The position numbers were made by a program, and so were the translations under genes. A stretch of DNA of 64,000 bases from Acidiferrum sp963771295 (GTDB lineage: Bacteria > Acidobacteriota > Terriglobia > Acidiferrales > UBA7541), in assembly GCA_963771295.1 (NCBI GenBank), contig CAVYTB010000005.1, positions 1,054,001-1,118,000 on the forward strand, given 5' to 3'. Below, piece by piece: positions 8,993 to 16,735 of the stretch (positions are counted from its first letter, which is position 1; each line of letters opens with the position of its first letter). The notes under the pieces were generated by a model. That model was not told the origin of the DNA, made no database searches, and worked only from the letters and a program-made list of their open reading frames with translations.

Positions 8993-10341
8993 TGAAGCCT
9001 CGCGACCTTACTGACCTGGCGCTGCGCAATCTTCGCGAATCCATTCTGCGCAACACGCTCACGACGTTGGGCGTCGCGGTTGGCGTCGCTTCGCTTGTTG
9101 CCATGCTTTCGCTGGGCGTTGGCTTGCAGCAACTGGCTTCGAAACGCCTTTCACAAAGCGGTTTGTTCGACACGATTATCGTTACTCCCAAAAACAATTT
9201 TCGCGGCATGGGACGTCCGCAGCGCGAGCCGCAATCGGACAAGCCTCCGCGCGTTCTGGATGACGATGCGCGCAAAGAAATCGAGAAGCTTGTCAACGTT
9301 GTCGAGGTTTATCCGCAAGTGCGGTTTTTTACGGAAGTGCGCTACAACGACAAGCCATTTGCCACCGTCGTTGCCGGCATGCCGGATTCGTCGCGAAATT
9401 CCGGTTCATTTGACGGCATGACCGGTAGCTTCTTCTCGTCGTCAACCGCGAATGAAGCGATTCTACAAATCGAATTCGCCAAGGATCTGTCGGACAAACC
9501 GGCTTCGCTGGTGGGGCAAGACCTGGTGCTGCGCTACGCTGAACGGCAGGCGCTTCCCGCCGACAATTCCGGCAGTACAACTTCGGATGGATCAGGCGGC
9601 GGATTTTCGGTTGTGCCCAAAGAGCTTCGGCTGAAGATTGTGGGCATTGTAGAGACCGAGCCGGCGCAAGGTTACGGCGGTTACGGAAATGCCCGGTTGC
9701 TGATGCCGCTGCAGACTGCGGCAACGTTGCGCGCGGCGCAGGTGAACGACCTGCGCGACATCGTGCGCGACGGTGCGGCCAACAAGACTACTTATCCTTC
9801 TCTCTCCGTGCGCGTCAAAACTCCGTCGCAGGTTGAGGCCATCGAGACGTCCATCAAGGAGATGGGATTTGCAGCGTTCTCGTTGCTGGATGCATCCAAA
9901 TCCTTGCGCACATTTTTCTCGGTGTTCGATTCGCTGCTGGGAATTTTCGGCAGCCTGGCGCTGGCGGTTTCCACGTTGGGAATTGTGAACACGCTGGTGA
10001 TGGCGATCCTGGAACGGCGTCGCGAAATCGGCGTGCTGAAGGCGCTGGGCGCGACGGATTCCGATGTGAAGAAGCTGTTTTTTGTGGAAGCTGGAGTGAT
10101 GGGATTTTTCGGAGGGATTTTCGGAGTGTTGTTCGGCTGGTTATTGGGGCGAGCGATTACGATTGGAACAAATCTGTATTTGAAGCGGCAGAATTTGAAT
10201 CCGATCGAGCTATCTTCCGTTACGTGGTGGCTGATCCTTGCGGCGCTGGTGTTTGGCGTGCTTGTCAGCATGGCCGCTGGACTTTATCCTGCTTCTCGTG
10301 CGGCAAAACTCAATCCGGTTGACGCGCTGCGTTATGAGTAG
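8992..10341 (+). CDS. ABC transporter permease, MacB/FtsX family
   Basis: A 449-residue inner-membrane permease with one N-terminal membrane segment (NTLTTLGVAVGVASLVAML), a large extracytoplasmic MacB_PCD-like domain (residues about 45-300) and a C-terminal FtsX domain with three membrane segments (LLGIFGSLALAVSTLGIVNTL, FFGGIFGVLFGWLLG, LILAALVFGVLVSMAAGLYPA). The signature EIGVLKALGAT precedes the second segment and YPASRAAKLNPVDALRYE closes the protein, both typical. It is coupled to the ATPase upstream and overlaps the esterase gene downstream by 8 bases. Confidence 0.93.
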   Translation: MKPRDLTDLALRNLRESILRNTLTTLGVAVGVASLVAMLSLGVGLQQLASKRLSQSGLFDTIIVTPKNNFRGMGRPQREPQSDKPPRVLDDDARKEIEKLVNVVEVYPQVRFFTEVRYNDKPFATVVAGMPDSSRNSGSFDGMTGSFFSSSTANEAILQIEFAKDLSDKPASLVGQDLVLRYAERQALPADNSGSTTSDGSGGGFSVVPKELRLKIVGIVETEPAQGYGGYGNARLLMPLQTAATLRAAQVNDLRDIVRDGAANKTTYPSLSVRVKTPSQVEAIETSIKEMGFAAFSLLDASKSLRTFFSVFDSLLGIFGSLALAVSTLGIVNTLVMAILERRREIGVLKALGATDSDVKKLFFVEAGVMGFFGGIFGVLFGWLLGRAITIGTNLYLKRQNLNPIELSSVTWWLILAALVFGVLVSMAAGLYPASRAAKLNPVDALRYE

Positions 10342-11206
10342 AGTGGCTGTGTGGCTCGCGTTCGCGATGCTGCTGATAATTCCCGCGCCGTCCCATGCGG
10401 CAATGGGGCGCGTGGAATGCAACCAGATACAGAGCAAGATTCTAGAGCGCAGCGTCAGGTATTGCATCGTTCTTCCCGCGTCGTTTGACGCAGACAAAAC
10501 AAAACATTTCCCGATTCTGTATTCATTTCATGGACTGGGCGACAACGAACAGTTCTTTGTACATTCGGGATTGTGGAACCTTGTGGAAGACATGCAAGAG
10601 AAAGGGGAATTGAAAGAATTCCTGATTGCGACGCCGGACGGCGGAGCGGGTTTCTACATTAATTCAAAGGATGGAAAGAATCGCTACGAAGACTTTTTGT
10701 TGCAGGAATTCTTCCCATTCATCGAGAGGCGTTACCGGGCCGCGACCGGGCGAAGCAACCGCGCGATTTCGGGGGTGTCGATGGGCGGATATGGCGCGCT
10801 GCACATGGCGTTCAAGCATCCGCAGATGTTTGTATCCGTGAGCGCGCACAGCGCGGCTTTGATTGAGAAATTGCCGGTGTTTCTTGGCAACGCGCCGGAA
10901 TCGCCACGGGCGCGAGTGCTCGGCGGCGTATTCGGCGCGCCACCAGATCTGGCGTTTTGGGAGCAGAACAGTCCGCTGACGCTGGCGCGGACAGGCAATC
11001 TTGCGGGGTTGCACATTTATTTTGATTGCGGCGATCGCGACGACTACGGATTCGATGCTGGCGCGCAGGCGTTGGACAAAATCCTGACGGCGCGGCACAT
11101 CGCACACGAATTCCACTTGTATGCGGGGCGACACGATGTGACGTACTTCGCCGAACATTTGCCCGCGTCGCTGGTGTTCACTTCCAAATACTTCGGCGCA
11201 CAGTAA
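10334..11206 (+). CDS. Secreted esterase, alpha/beta hydrolase (EstA/S-formylglutathione hydrolase-like)
   Basis: A 290-residue protein starting at an ATG inside the end of the permease gene (8-base overlap), so it is the third gene of that operon. Residues 1-23 are a signal peptide (WLAFAMLLIIPAPSHA). The hydrolase core has the oxyanion region SFHGLGDN, the nucleophile elbow GVSMGGYGALHMAFKHP, an acid in DCGDRDDYGFD and a catalytic His in YAGRHDVTYF. The family hydrolyses short-chain esters; the natural substrate is unknown. Coupling with an ABC exporter is unusual for such an esterase. Confidence 0.85.
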   Translation: MSRVAVWLAFAMLLIIPAPSHAAMGRVECNQIQSKILERSVRYCIVLPASFDADKTKHFPILYSFHGLGDNEQFFVHSGLWNLVEDMQEKGELKEFLIATPDGGAGFYINSKDGKNRYEDFLLQEFFPFIERRYRAATGRSNRAISGVSMGGYGALHMAFKHPQMFVSVSAHSAALIEKLPVFLGNAPESPRARVLGGVFGAPPDLAFWEQNSPLTLARTGNLAGLHIYFDCGDRDDYGFDAGAQALDKILTARHIAHEFHLYAGRHDVTYFAEHLPASLVFTSKYFGAQ

Positions 11207-11451
11207 TCGACGCACAAATCCGCGTAAAGCCTAACCATCCGGGCTGGTACGGATGGCGCGGTTTGGGACAGTGGTTAAAGTGGGCGGGTAAATTCACCCT
11301 TCCATTTGTGCAGAATCTTACACCACGTTTCGTGATTTCTGATTGGCTTGTCTCGTATATGTTGATAGCGGAAGGATCACGCGGATTACTGCGCGGCGTT
11401 CGGGTGTAGAATGCTGACCTCTTCCGAGAGACTAGATGCAGGAGGATTGTG

Positions 11452-12054
11452 ATGCGCCGATTCACTGGCAAATTGTTGATGCTGGTTGCTGTTTTCTGTG
11501 CGATTGCTGCGATGTCCGCAGCGCAGGACAAGCCCGCTGCGGCGGCGACAATGTCGGTTCCTGGACCGCGCGGAGAGTTTCTGGATGAAGTGGCTTATTA
11601 CGAGCAGAGGTTTACACGGCTTGCCGATGCGATTCCCGCGGACAAATATACGTGGAGGCCAGCGGAAGGTGTGCGCTCGATTGGCGAGGTGTACGCGCAT
11701 GTGGTGTCCGCGAATTATGGTTTCGCGAAAATGCTGGGAACGGATTTTCCAGCGGGAGTTGATCCCAAGGCCATCCTGGCTACTGCCGGCGACAAAGCCA
11801 AAATTGCGCAGGAGCTGAAGGATTCGTTCGCGCAGATGCGCGCTGCGATCCTGGCGATCAAGGATTCTGATCTGGAAAAGCCGATGAAGTTGCCCGGAAA
11901 CCGCCAGTCGACGCTGCGCGGCGCGTTTATTTTCATCACTGGACATTATGGAGAACATCTGGGGCAATCGATCGCGTATGCGCGGCAGATTGGGATTGTT
12001 CCACCGTGGACGGAAGAACGACTGAAGCAGGAAGCGGCCAAGCCGAAGCAGTAG
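11452..12054 (+). CDS. Secreted DinB-like protein
   Basis: A 200-residue protein with GGAGG 6 nt before the ATG at 11452. Residues 1-22 are a signal peptide (LMLVAVFCAIAAMSAAQ). The remainder is a DinB/YfiT-like four-helix bundle: YYEQRFTRLADAIPADKYTWRPAEGVRSIGEVYAHVV, then ITGHYGEHLGQSIAYARQIGIVPPW. The three histidines that normally bind a divalent metal are present (YAHV, GHYGEH). DinB-fold enzymes include metal-dependent thiol transferases, but exported members are uncharacterised. It appears monocistronic. Confidence 0.85.
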   Translation: MRRFTGKLLMLVAVFCAIAAMSAAQDKPAAAATMSVPGPRGEFLDEVAYYEQRFTRLADAIPADKYTWRPAEGVRSIGEVYAHVVSANYGFAKMLGTDFPAGVDPKAILATAGDKAKIAQELKDSFAQMRAAILAIKDSDLEKPMKLPGNRQSTLRGAFIFITGHYGEHLGQSIAYARQIGIVPPWTEERLKQEAAKPKQ

Positions 12055-12108
12055 CAGGTACGAAAAGCGAAACACGAAAAACGGAACGCGCCGACAGGCT
12101 GCTCTGAG

Positions 12109-12147
12109 AAGTAAGGAGTTGTGTGGTAAAGTAAGGAATTGGGTGGC
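12109..12147 (+). promoter_or_regulatory. Two 19-bp direct repeats before the AbrB-VapC genes
   Basis: AAGTAAGGAGTTGTGTGGT (12109-12127) and AAGTAAGGAATTGGGTGGC (12129-12147) differ at three positions and start 20 bp apart, about two helical turns. They end 5 bp before the antitoxin ATG. Antitoxins usually bind such repeats to repress their own operon; binding here is inferred. Confidence 0.5.
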
Positions 12148-12151
12148 TACT

Positions 12152-12391
12152 ATGAAGAAACAAGCCAAAATGACGAGCAAGGGACAGGTTACCGTGCCTC
12201 GGGAAATCCGGCGGCGGCTAGGAGTGCGCGCGGGCGACCGCTTGCTATTTGAAGAGGATGGAAATGGAGTAAGGGTGACGGCGGTGCGCAAAGAGAGTCC
12301 GTTCAAAAAGTATCAGGGGATCGGAAATCCAGGGATCGGTAAAGGGAGAAAAGGAATACAGAAATGGATGCGAGAGTTGCGCGGTAAATAG
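12152..12391 (+). CDS. AbrB/MazE-type antitoxin
   Basis: A 79-residue SpoVT-AbrB swapped-hairpin DNA-binding protein: MTSKGQVTVPREIRRRLGVRAGDRLLFEEDGNGVRVTAV is the complete domain at residues about 6-45. The C-terminal 30 basic residues probably wrap the toxin. The PIN-domain toxin starts 7 nt after its stop, so the two form a VapB-VapC-type module. The protein should neutralise the toxin and repress its own operon through the upstream direct repeats. Confidence 0.87.
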   Translation: MKKQAKMTSKGQVTVPREIRRRLGVRAGDRLLFEEDGNGVRVTAVRKESPFKKYQGIGNPGIGKGRKGIQKWMRELRGK

Positions 12392-12398
12392 TTAAGCC

Positions 12399-12821
12399 AT
12401 GACGACGGCGATTGACACCAATATTCTGGTGGCTCTTTGGGACTCAGGTGATTCACTGCATGTGCAAGCACGGAAAGCTCTGGACGAGGCAGTCGAGAGC
12501 GGAAGTCTGTTGATTTCTGGTGTGGTATACGCAGAACTGCTGGCAGCGCCGGCTCGCACGGAAGCATTCCTGGACACATTCTGCGATGAGACGGGAATCG
12601 AGGTCGAGTGGAATCTGGCTGAGTCAGTCTGGCGGACGGCGGGGCGCGCATATCAGAATTATGGAGTGCGAAGAAAGAAGCGGGCGGGATTTGCGCCGCG
12701 GCGAATATTGGCGGATTTTCTGATTGGGGCGCATGCGCTGGTGAACGGATACAGGTTGCTGACGCTGGATGCAGGAACGTATCGATTGTCATTCCCGAAG
12801 TTACAGCTTGCCGAAATATAA
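12399..12821 (+). CDS. vapC: PIN-domain toxin, VapC family
   Basis: A 140-residue ribonuclease toxin of the PIN fold. Acidic active-site residues are in AIDTNILVALWD (residue 6), VVYAELLA (about 46), ADFLIGAHA (about 112) and TLDAGTY (about 130), all four conserved. VapC toxins cut tRNA or rRNA when freed from the antitoxin. It follows the AbrB-type antitoxin by 7 nt in one operon. Confidence 0.9.
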   Translation: MTTAIDTNILVALWDSGDSLHVQARKALDEAVESGSLLISGVVYAELLAAPARTEAFLDTFCDETGIEVEWNLAESVWRTAGRAYQNYGVRRKKRAGFAPRRILADFLIGAHALVNGYRLLTLDAGTYRLSFPKLQLAEI

Positions 12822-12936
12822 GACAGACGAAAAACGAAAGTCGAAATGACGTGAGTTGTGACTCGTGATTCGTGAAGCGCGGGGCGACGCGGTGGTGCTT
12901 GAATCTACAATTCGAGAGGCAGTTTACACCTCAAAA

Positions 12937-12983
12937 GCGAGAGCTAGCTCTCGCACTCCAAAAAATGTCGGCGGGCCGACATT
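12937..12983. repeat. Two adjacent perfect palindromes in an intergenic gap
   Basis: The gap 12822-13195 holds no gene that I can support. It contains GCGAGAGCTAGCTCTCGC (12937-12954), an 18-bp perfect palindrome, and after 9 bp AATGTCGGC-GG-GCCGACATT (12964-12983), a second perfect inverted repeat followed by GGGGACCCGGGG. I recognise the type as a dispersed acidobacterial intergenic repeat, from memory only. Confidence 0.6.
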
Positions 12984-13195
12984 GGGGACCCGGGGTGGTG
13001 GTGGAGAGAAAGAATGACAGGGGGAGGGGAAAATGTGCGCGGGATTGAGGAGGATTGGGAGGCGAGGAACGGAAGGGATGGAAGGTAAGTAGTTGATTGC
13101 TGCGGGAGTAAACTGGCGGGGAAAAATCGACTCCTGAAGTGGAAGCAATCCTGCTGTTAGCAGCGGACCGGCCAATCCTTTAGGAGGAACGAGTA

Positions 13196-13534
13196 ATGAA
13201 CCGGAAAATTCTACTGTCGGCGTCGCTGGGCAGTCTGTTGCTGGTAGGCGCGCCAGTGATCACGAGCAGTGCGGCAGCGCAAACGGCGCAGCAGGGCCAA
13301 ACGAAAGCAGCACCAAAAACAGTAACCGGGAAAGTGACGACCATCGGCGACCAGGGAAAATCGTTCGCGGTGGAAGTGGACAATGGGGGAGCGAAACAGA
13401 CCATGCAGTTTGTGGTGGATAAGAACACGCAGGTGGCGGGACAAGTAAAAGCGGGGACAGTGGTGACGGTGGATTATCAGCCAATGGATGGTGGACAGAA
13501 TCTGTGCGTGCGAGTAGCGCCGCAGAACACGTAA
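13196..13534 (+). CDS. Secreted DUF5666-like beta protein
   Basis: A 112-residue exported protein with AGGAGG upstream of the ATG. Residues 1-28 are a signal peptide (LGSLLLVGAPVITSSAAAQ). The mature part TVTGKVTTIGDQGKSFAVEV...FVVDKNTQVAGQVKAGTVVTVDYQP fits the DUF5666-type pattern of repeating beta strands with a T-x-V-x-G-x-V motif. Function unknown. A strong terminator follows 30 nt after the stop. Confidence 0.75.
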   Translation: MNRKILLSASLGSLLLVGAPVITSSAAAQTAQQGQTKAAPKTVTGKVTTIGDQGKSFAVEVDNGGAKQTMQFVVDKNTQVAGQVKAGTVVTVDYQPMDGGQNLCVRVAPQNT

Positions 13535-13563
13535 GCGGTCACAGGGCCGATCTCATGAAGAAG

Positions 13564-13606
13564 AGTGGCGACCGAGCGGGCTGGGAGCGCTGGTCGCCAC
13601 TTTTTT
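13564..13606 (+). terminator. Rho-independent terminator
   Basis: AGTGGCGACC (13564-13573) pairs with GGTCGCCACT (13592-13601) around an 18-nt loop, followed by a run of T. It ends the transcript of the small secreted protein gene. Confidence 0.85.
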
Positions 13607-13705
13607 ATTGCTGGCGATATTGTTGATGGTTTGTTGCTTCGCTTAGCGATGAGCGAACTGGAAGTATGCGGCTGCGCTGTGGCTAACCCCTCCCCCTTTT
13701 TTCGT

Positions 13706-13760
13706 AAGTATTGATTCTAAAGACAGATGGCGGGGCACTTCTCGGAAGTGTTGATTCTAA
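13706..13760. repeat. Direct repeat AAGTRTTGATTCTAA, two copies
   Basis: AAGTATTGATTCTAA (13706-13720) and AAGTGTTGATTCTAA (13746-13760) lie 40 bp apart and each is preceded by TCG-type sequence. The second copy ends just before the 3' end of the minus-strand gene at 13767. I recall this 15-mer as a dispersed acidobacterial intergenic repeat. Confidence 0.6.
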
Positions 13761-13766
13761 TGCGGG

Positions 13767-14240
13767 TTAGGCCCTGTTTTGGTTGAGTTGCGCCGGTTGG
13801 GAGGCGGAAGGAGTGGCGGGCGGCTCGGCGTTTGATGGCGATTCGGGCTCCGGCGGATTAAACGCCGGACCCTTGCGAACGACCTGAGGCCAGGGATCCT
13901 TGAACGATTCGAGGAATTCTTGATTGGCGCGGCGCTGGGTCTGTTGCATGAGCTGAGCGAGATAGCCGAGGGCGCAGGCCGCCTTGGGTTTGATGAAGCC
14001 CTGGGCCGTGGCGGTGAACAGAGCGGCGAGGGCGCAGTTGAGATCACAGGCGGTGACGATGTCGGTTGCGAGGAATTGACCGACATTGCGGCCGGCTTCT
14101 TTGGCTTCGAGGTTGGCGCGATATTTCTGGCCGTGGTGGAAGCAGAGGCCCAAGTCGTCGGGGAACTGGGGCATGGCGCAGCGGCGTCCATCGGCAAAGG
14201 TGAAGTGACACAAGTCGGTGCGATCCTGATTTTTGGACAT
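13767..14240 (-). CDS. Conserved Cys/His-rich protein of unknown function
   Basis: A 157-residue protein with GGAGA upstream of the ATG at 14240. The N-terminus has LCHFTFADGRRCAMP followed by LCFHHGQKY, a Cys-His-Cys-Cys-His spacing that suggests a small zinc-binding module. The middle is helical (DLNCALAALFTATAQGFI...YLAQLMQQTQRR) and the last 50 residues are Pro/Ser/Ala-rich and probably disordered. I do not recognise a characterised family. A GC-rich hairpin with a U-run lies in its leader. Confidence 0.65.
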   Translation of the reverse strand: MSKNQDRTDLCHFTFADGRRCAMPQFPDDLGLCFHHGQKYRANLEAKEAGRNVGQFLATDIVTACDLNCALAALFTATAQGFIKPKAACALGYLAQLMQQTQRRANQEFLESFKDPWPQVVRKGPAFNPPEPESPSNAEPPATPSASQPAQLNQNRA

Positions 14241-14272
14241 AGGAGTCTCCGGAAGAATTTGAGTTGGAAATG

Positions 14273-14298
14273 AAAAAGCCCGCGCGGAAGGCGCGGGC
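14273..14298 (-). terminator. Terminator-like hairpin in the leader of the Cys/His-rich gene
   Basis: On the minus strand GCCCGCGC and GCGCGGGC form a perfect 8-bp stem with a 5-nt loop, followed by UUUUU. It lies 33-58 nt upstream of the ATG at 14240, and no minus-strand gene ends just before it. It therefore sits in the gene's own leader and could act as an attenuator. Confidence 0.5.
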
Positions 14299-14434
14299 GC
14301 ACATTGCTATGCGAGGAGTCTGGCAGGCAGATATGGGGTTGTCAATAGATATTATGGTATATGATGGAAGGGCGGATCGCAGTGGACAGTGGATGGCAGG
14401 GAGCGTAACCTAGGTTCAGGAGCGGAAGAATTCG

Positions 14435-14662
14435 ATGAGCGTCATCCTGGAACGCGAGTTTGCCACGGCCGAGGATACAGCGGCGGCGCTGGGTGTGTCG
14501 AAGACAAGGCTAAAGAGGCTATTGAGGATAGCAGGTCCGCAGAGCAGGACGAACGGGGCTGGCTATAAAGCGGAGCGAAGCAGGAAGTCAGCGGTTTCCC
14601 TCGGGAGAAACGGCCCGAGAAGGAAGCAGACGCGTGGCAAAGCGAAGAAAACGTCCCACTAG
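14435..14662 (+). CDS. Small basic protein with HTH-like N-terminus
   Basis: A 75-residue protein. Residues about 11-32 (AEDTAAALGVSKTRLKRLLRIA) look like a helix-turn-helix; the remainder is Arg/Lys-rich and probably disordered. AGGAGCGGAAG precedes the ATG. It overlaps the next gene by 29 nt, so the two are very likely one operon, with this one a candidate regulator or antitoxin of the TIR-like protein. I do not recognise a named family. Confidence 0.6.
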   Translation: MSVILEREFATAEDTAAALGVSKTRLKRLLRIAGPQSRTNGAGYKAERSRKSAVSLGRNGPRRKQTRGKAKKTSH

Positions 14663-15227
14663 AGTATTCCTGAACATTCCTTACGACAAGAAATTTGAAC
14701 GGTTGTTCCTTGCGTACATCGCGGGTATCAGTGCGCTGGGATTGATTCCGCGTGCGACGTTGGAAATCACGGATAGTAGGCGGCGGCTGGACAAGATACT
14801 GAAACTGATTAACGAGTGCGAGTATTCCGTTCATGACCTGTCGCGCGTGGAGCTGGATCGGCGGAAACCGCGGACTCCTCGATTCAACATGCCGTTTGAG
14901 CTCGGATTGTGCGTTGCGGAAACGAAGCGAGCCCACCGGGACAAGGAAAACTGGCTGGTGTTCGAAGCCGTCGAGCACAGGATAGATAAGTCGTTGAGTG
15001 ATCTGAAAGGAACGGACGCCAAGATTCACGGGGGGCGAATCGACGGAGTGTTTGCCGAGATATGCAACTCGCTTAAGCCCCGAGGAAGAAGGCCGACGGT
15101 ACCGCAGATGCGGAGGATATATCGCGAAGTGCGGAAGGGACTGCCGGGAGTGTTGCAGGAATCGGGGTCAAAGAACGTGTACGGGGCGCGAGCGTTCGCG
15201 GATATCAGCGCAGTGGCTAGCGCCTGA
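14634..15227 (+). CDS. TIR/nucleoside deoxyribosyltransferase-like protein
   Basis: A 197-residue protein whose N-terminal 120 residues read as an alpha/beta nucleotide-handling domain: VFLNIPYDKKFERLFLAYI (strand then helix), ALGLIPRATLEI, DKILKLINECEYSVHDLSRVEL and FNMPFELGLCVAETK. The last motif resembles the catalytic-Glu helix of TIR domains and nucleoside 2-deoxyribosyltransferases (xxFELGxA), while EYSVHDLS matches the strand that in those folds reads 'ADLVVADLT'. I know similar uncharacterised proteins from soil bacteria. An NAD- or nucleotide-cleaving effector is plausible by fold analogy only. It is coupled to a small HTH-like gene and lies 120 bp from a DpnI-like nuclease. Confidence 0.55.
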   Translation: MAKRRKRPTRVFLNIPYDKKFERLFLAYIAGISALGLIPRATLEITDSRRRLDKILKLINECEYSVHDLSRVELDRRKPRTPRFNMPFELGLCVAETKRAHRDKENWLVFEAVEHRIDKSLSDLKGTDAKIHGGRIDGVFAEICNSLKPRGRRPTVPQMRRIYREVRKGLPGVLQESGSKNVYGARAFADISAVASA

Positions 15228-15347
15228 GCGGACCGGATTGTAGCTTAGGGATTGCCCTCGCAGGGCGTTGGCAAGTATCAAAGAAAGGTTAAAGCCCGCG
15301 CCGTCAAACCTCAAGGGTGCGGCGCGGCACCCGGCTGGTCAATTCTA

Positions 15348-16115
15348 CTAGGTCAACCGGTATGAGCCTTCTCCCAAGAACTTGAGTAAACCCAGGTCGC
15401 GGAGCACCTGGAGTTGTTGGCGAATCTTGGGGCGAATGTGGGAATTGTTCGGGTGAAGTCGCGCGAGGCGGTTTTCGAGGGCGTAGACGTCGGCAAGGTT
15501 GAAAGTGGGTTTGTTGAGGGAGCGGATGGCATTCAGTACGTCGAGGGTCCAGCCGCGCTTCTCGGCTTTGAGCGAGGCAAGGGGCTTGAGTTTGCGGAAG
15601 GCGCGGCGCGCTTCGGCGGCGGGGATTGGCCGATTGTCTGTCACAAGAAGGATCCGGGCATCAGGCGGAATTTGGTTCAAAAGAATGTTGCAGCCAATCC
15701 AGCCAGCACGTCGCGCAGTGGCGGCGAGAGGTGCTCTGCATTCCAACGCAGAGAGCGTGAAAGCGAAGTCAGGTATGAAGATGAGGGACGCGACCATGAA
15801 CGGGTTGAGTTGATAGTGCAGGAGAAACAGGTTCGGCGTGTGGCCTTGGAGAATGGCGGAGCGCATTTGGCCGTAGGCACCGTCGGTAATTCGGCCGCGA
15901 AAAGCAGAGGCGCCGCTTTTTAGTTGGAAACCGGATTCGCAATCAGGACAGCGAAAATCGACGACGGGTGTGTTACCCGGGAGCGTGTCGAGAGAATTGG
16001 ATGTGCAGCGTGGGCAATAGAGTTCGCGTGCGGCCCAAGATTCGTTGGAAATGCGGGCGCGCTGAGAAGCACTTTTGTAATTTTGTAGACCTTTGGTAGG
16101 AAGACGCAGGTCCAT
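15348..16115 (-). CDS. DpnI-like methyl-dependent restriction endonuclease
   Basis: A 255-residue protein of the DpnI family (DpnI is about 254). It begins with KGLQNYKSASQRARISNESWAARELYCPRC. The PD-(D/E)XK catalytic core spans VVDFRCPDCESGFQLKSG, with Asp53 and the Gln64-Leu65-Lys66 triplet; paired CPRC and CPDC motifs suggest the zinc site seen in DpnI. Residues about 185-255 form the C-terminal winged helix that also reads methylated DNA (LDVLNAIRSLNKPTFNLADVYALENRLARLHPNN). DpnI cuts GATC only when adenine is methylated. The methyltransferase fragment at 16882-17652 is DpnA-like. The specificity of this homologue is inferred. Confidence 0.88.
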   Translation of the reverse strand: MDLRLPTKGLQNYKSASQRARISNESWAARELYCPRCTSNSLDTLPGNTPVVDFRCPDCESGFQLKSGASAFRGRITDGAYGQMRSAILQGHTPNLFLLHYQLNPFMVASLIFIPDFAFTLSALECRAPLAATARRAGWIGCNILLNQIPPDARILLVTDNRPIPAAEARRAFRKLKPLASLKAEKRGWTLDVLNAIRSLNKPTFNLADVYALENRLARLHPNNSHIRPKIRQQLQVLRDLGLLKFLGEGSYRLT

Positions 16116-16543
16116 GAGGGGATTAGATCACGGAGTCCTCAGGGGCTGAAGCCTAATTCGTGATTGGGTTTTTATGTCGCGGCTGAACAGGCTGCGGAAA
16201 AAGTGGTTGGGTATGTCTTTTCGAGCGAAGCGAAGAATCTGTCTTGGCCGAAAACCCAAGAAAGAGAGATTCCTCACTCCGCAGACTCCGTTCGGAATGA
16301 CAAGTAAGACTTTTTCCGCAAACTCTGAAGCCGCGACCCGCTAAAGAGGCCGAAGGAAGGCTGACATGAAAGTCAGCGCTACATTGAAGACGGATGAACG
16401 GGACGGTGATGCCAATGGTTGAGTTGGCGGACCGCCTCGGAGGCGGTCCCTACACAAGAAGGAGAAGAACCAGTCTAAAGACTGGCCACTACAAAACGAG
16501 CGAAATGCGCCCGCCTCGGAAGGCGGCCGCTACAAAAACGGAA
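16116..16543. repeat. Repeat-filled intergenic region
   Basis: No gene is supported here. Repeats seen: GGAGTCCTCAGGGGCTGAAG (16134-16153, repeated at 17899); a dispersed element with TTCGGAATGACAA (16267-16305); CTGAC-ATGAAA-GTCAG-CGCTACA (16361-16383); a perfect palindrome at 16429-16449 followed by CTACAC; CCAGTC-TAAA-GACTGG-CCACTACAA (16470-16494); and CCGCCT-CGGA-AGGCGG-CCGCTACAA (16511-16535). Stems differ but the CTACA tail is shared. Confidence 0.8.
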
Positions 16544-16735
16544 TCAGGCGAGGAAGATTTGGGTTTCGGTCTTGATGATGAAGAGGGCGTCGGAATCGGA
16601 GAGGCCGGAGGAGCGGAATTTCTGGATGGCGTCGTCGAGCGTGGGAGCCTGGACGGTGAAGATTACGGCGCGGTTGTGGCGGCCGATGAAGTGGAAGCGG
16701 CACTCCTGCTGAACGAGTTTTAGAGCGATGGACAT
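16544..16735 (-). CDS. Small protein of unknown function
   Basis: A 63-residue reading frame (MSIALKLVQQECRFHFIGRH...SDALFIIKTETQIFLA) starting at 16735. The sequence has alternating hydrophobic residues compatible with a small alpha/beta fold and is not repeat-derived. It is in the same frame as the lost C-terminal part of the methyltransferase upstream, so it might also be the tail of a longer original protein. No family recognised. Confidence 0.4.
   Translation of the reverse strand: MSIALKLVQQECRFHFIGRHNRAVIFTVQAPTLDDAIQKFRSSGLSDSDALFIIKTETQIFLA

Noticed and set aside
14339..14370. Promoter TTGTCA/TATGAT for the TIR-like operon
   Set aside because: Spacing is only 15 bp, and TTGACA on the opposite strand fits the other direction about as well, so I could not assign it.
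16429..16535. Possible short CRISPR-like array of three hairpins
   Set aside because: The units have different stems, unequal spacing and no constant repeat; they are members of the dispersed palindromic family.
16394..16723. Plus-strand frame of 109 codons
   Set aside because: Its first half is repeat sequence and its second half is antisense to the small minus-strand frame at 16544-16735.
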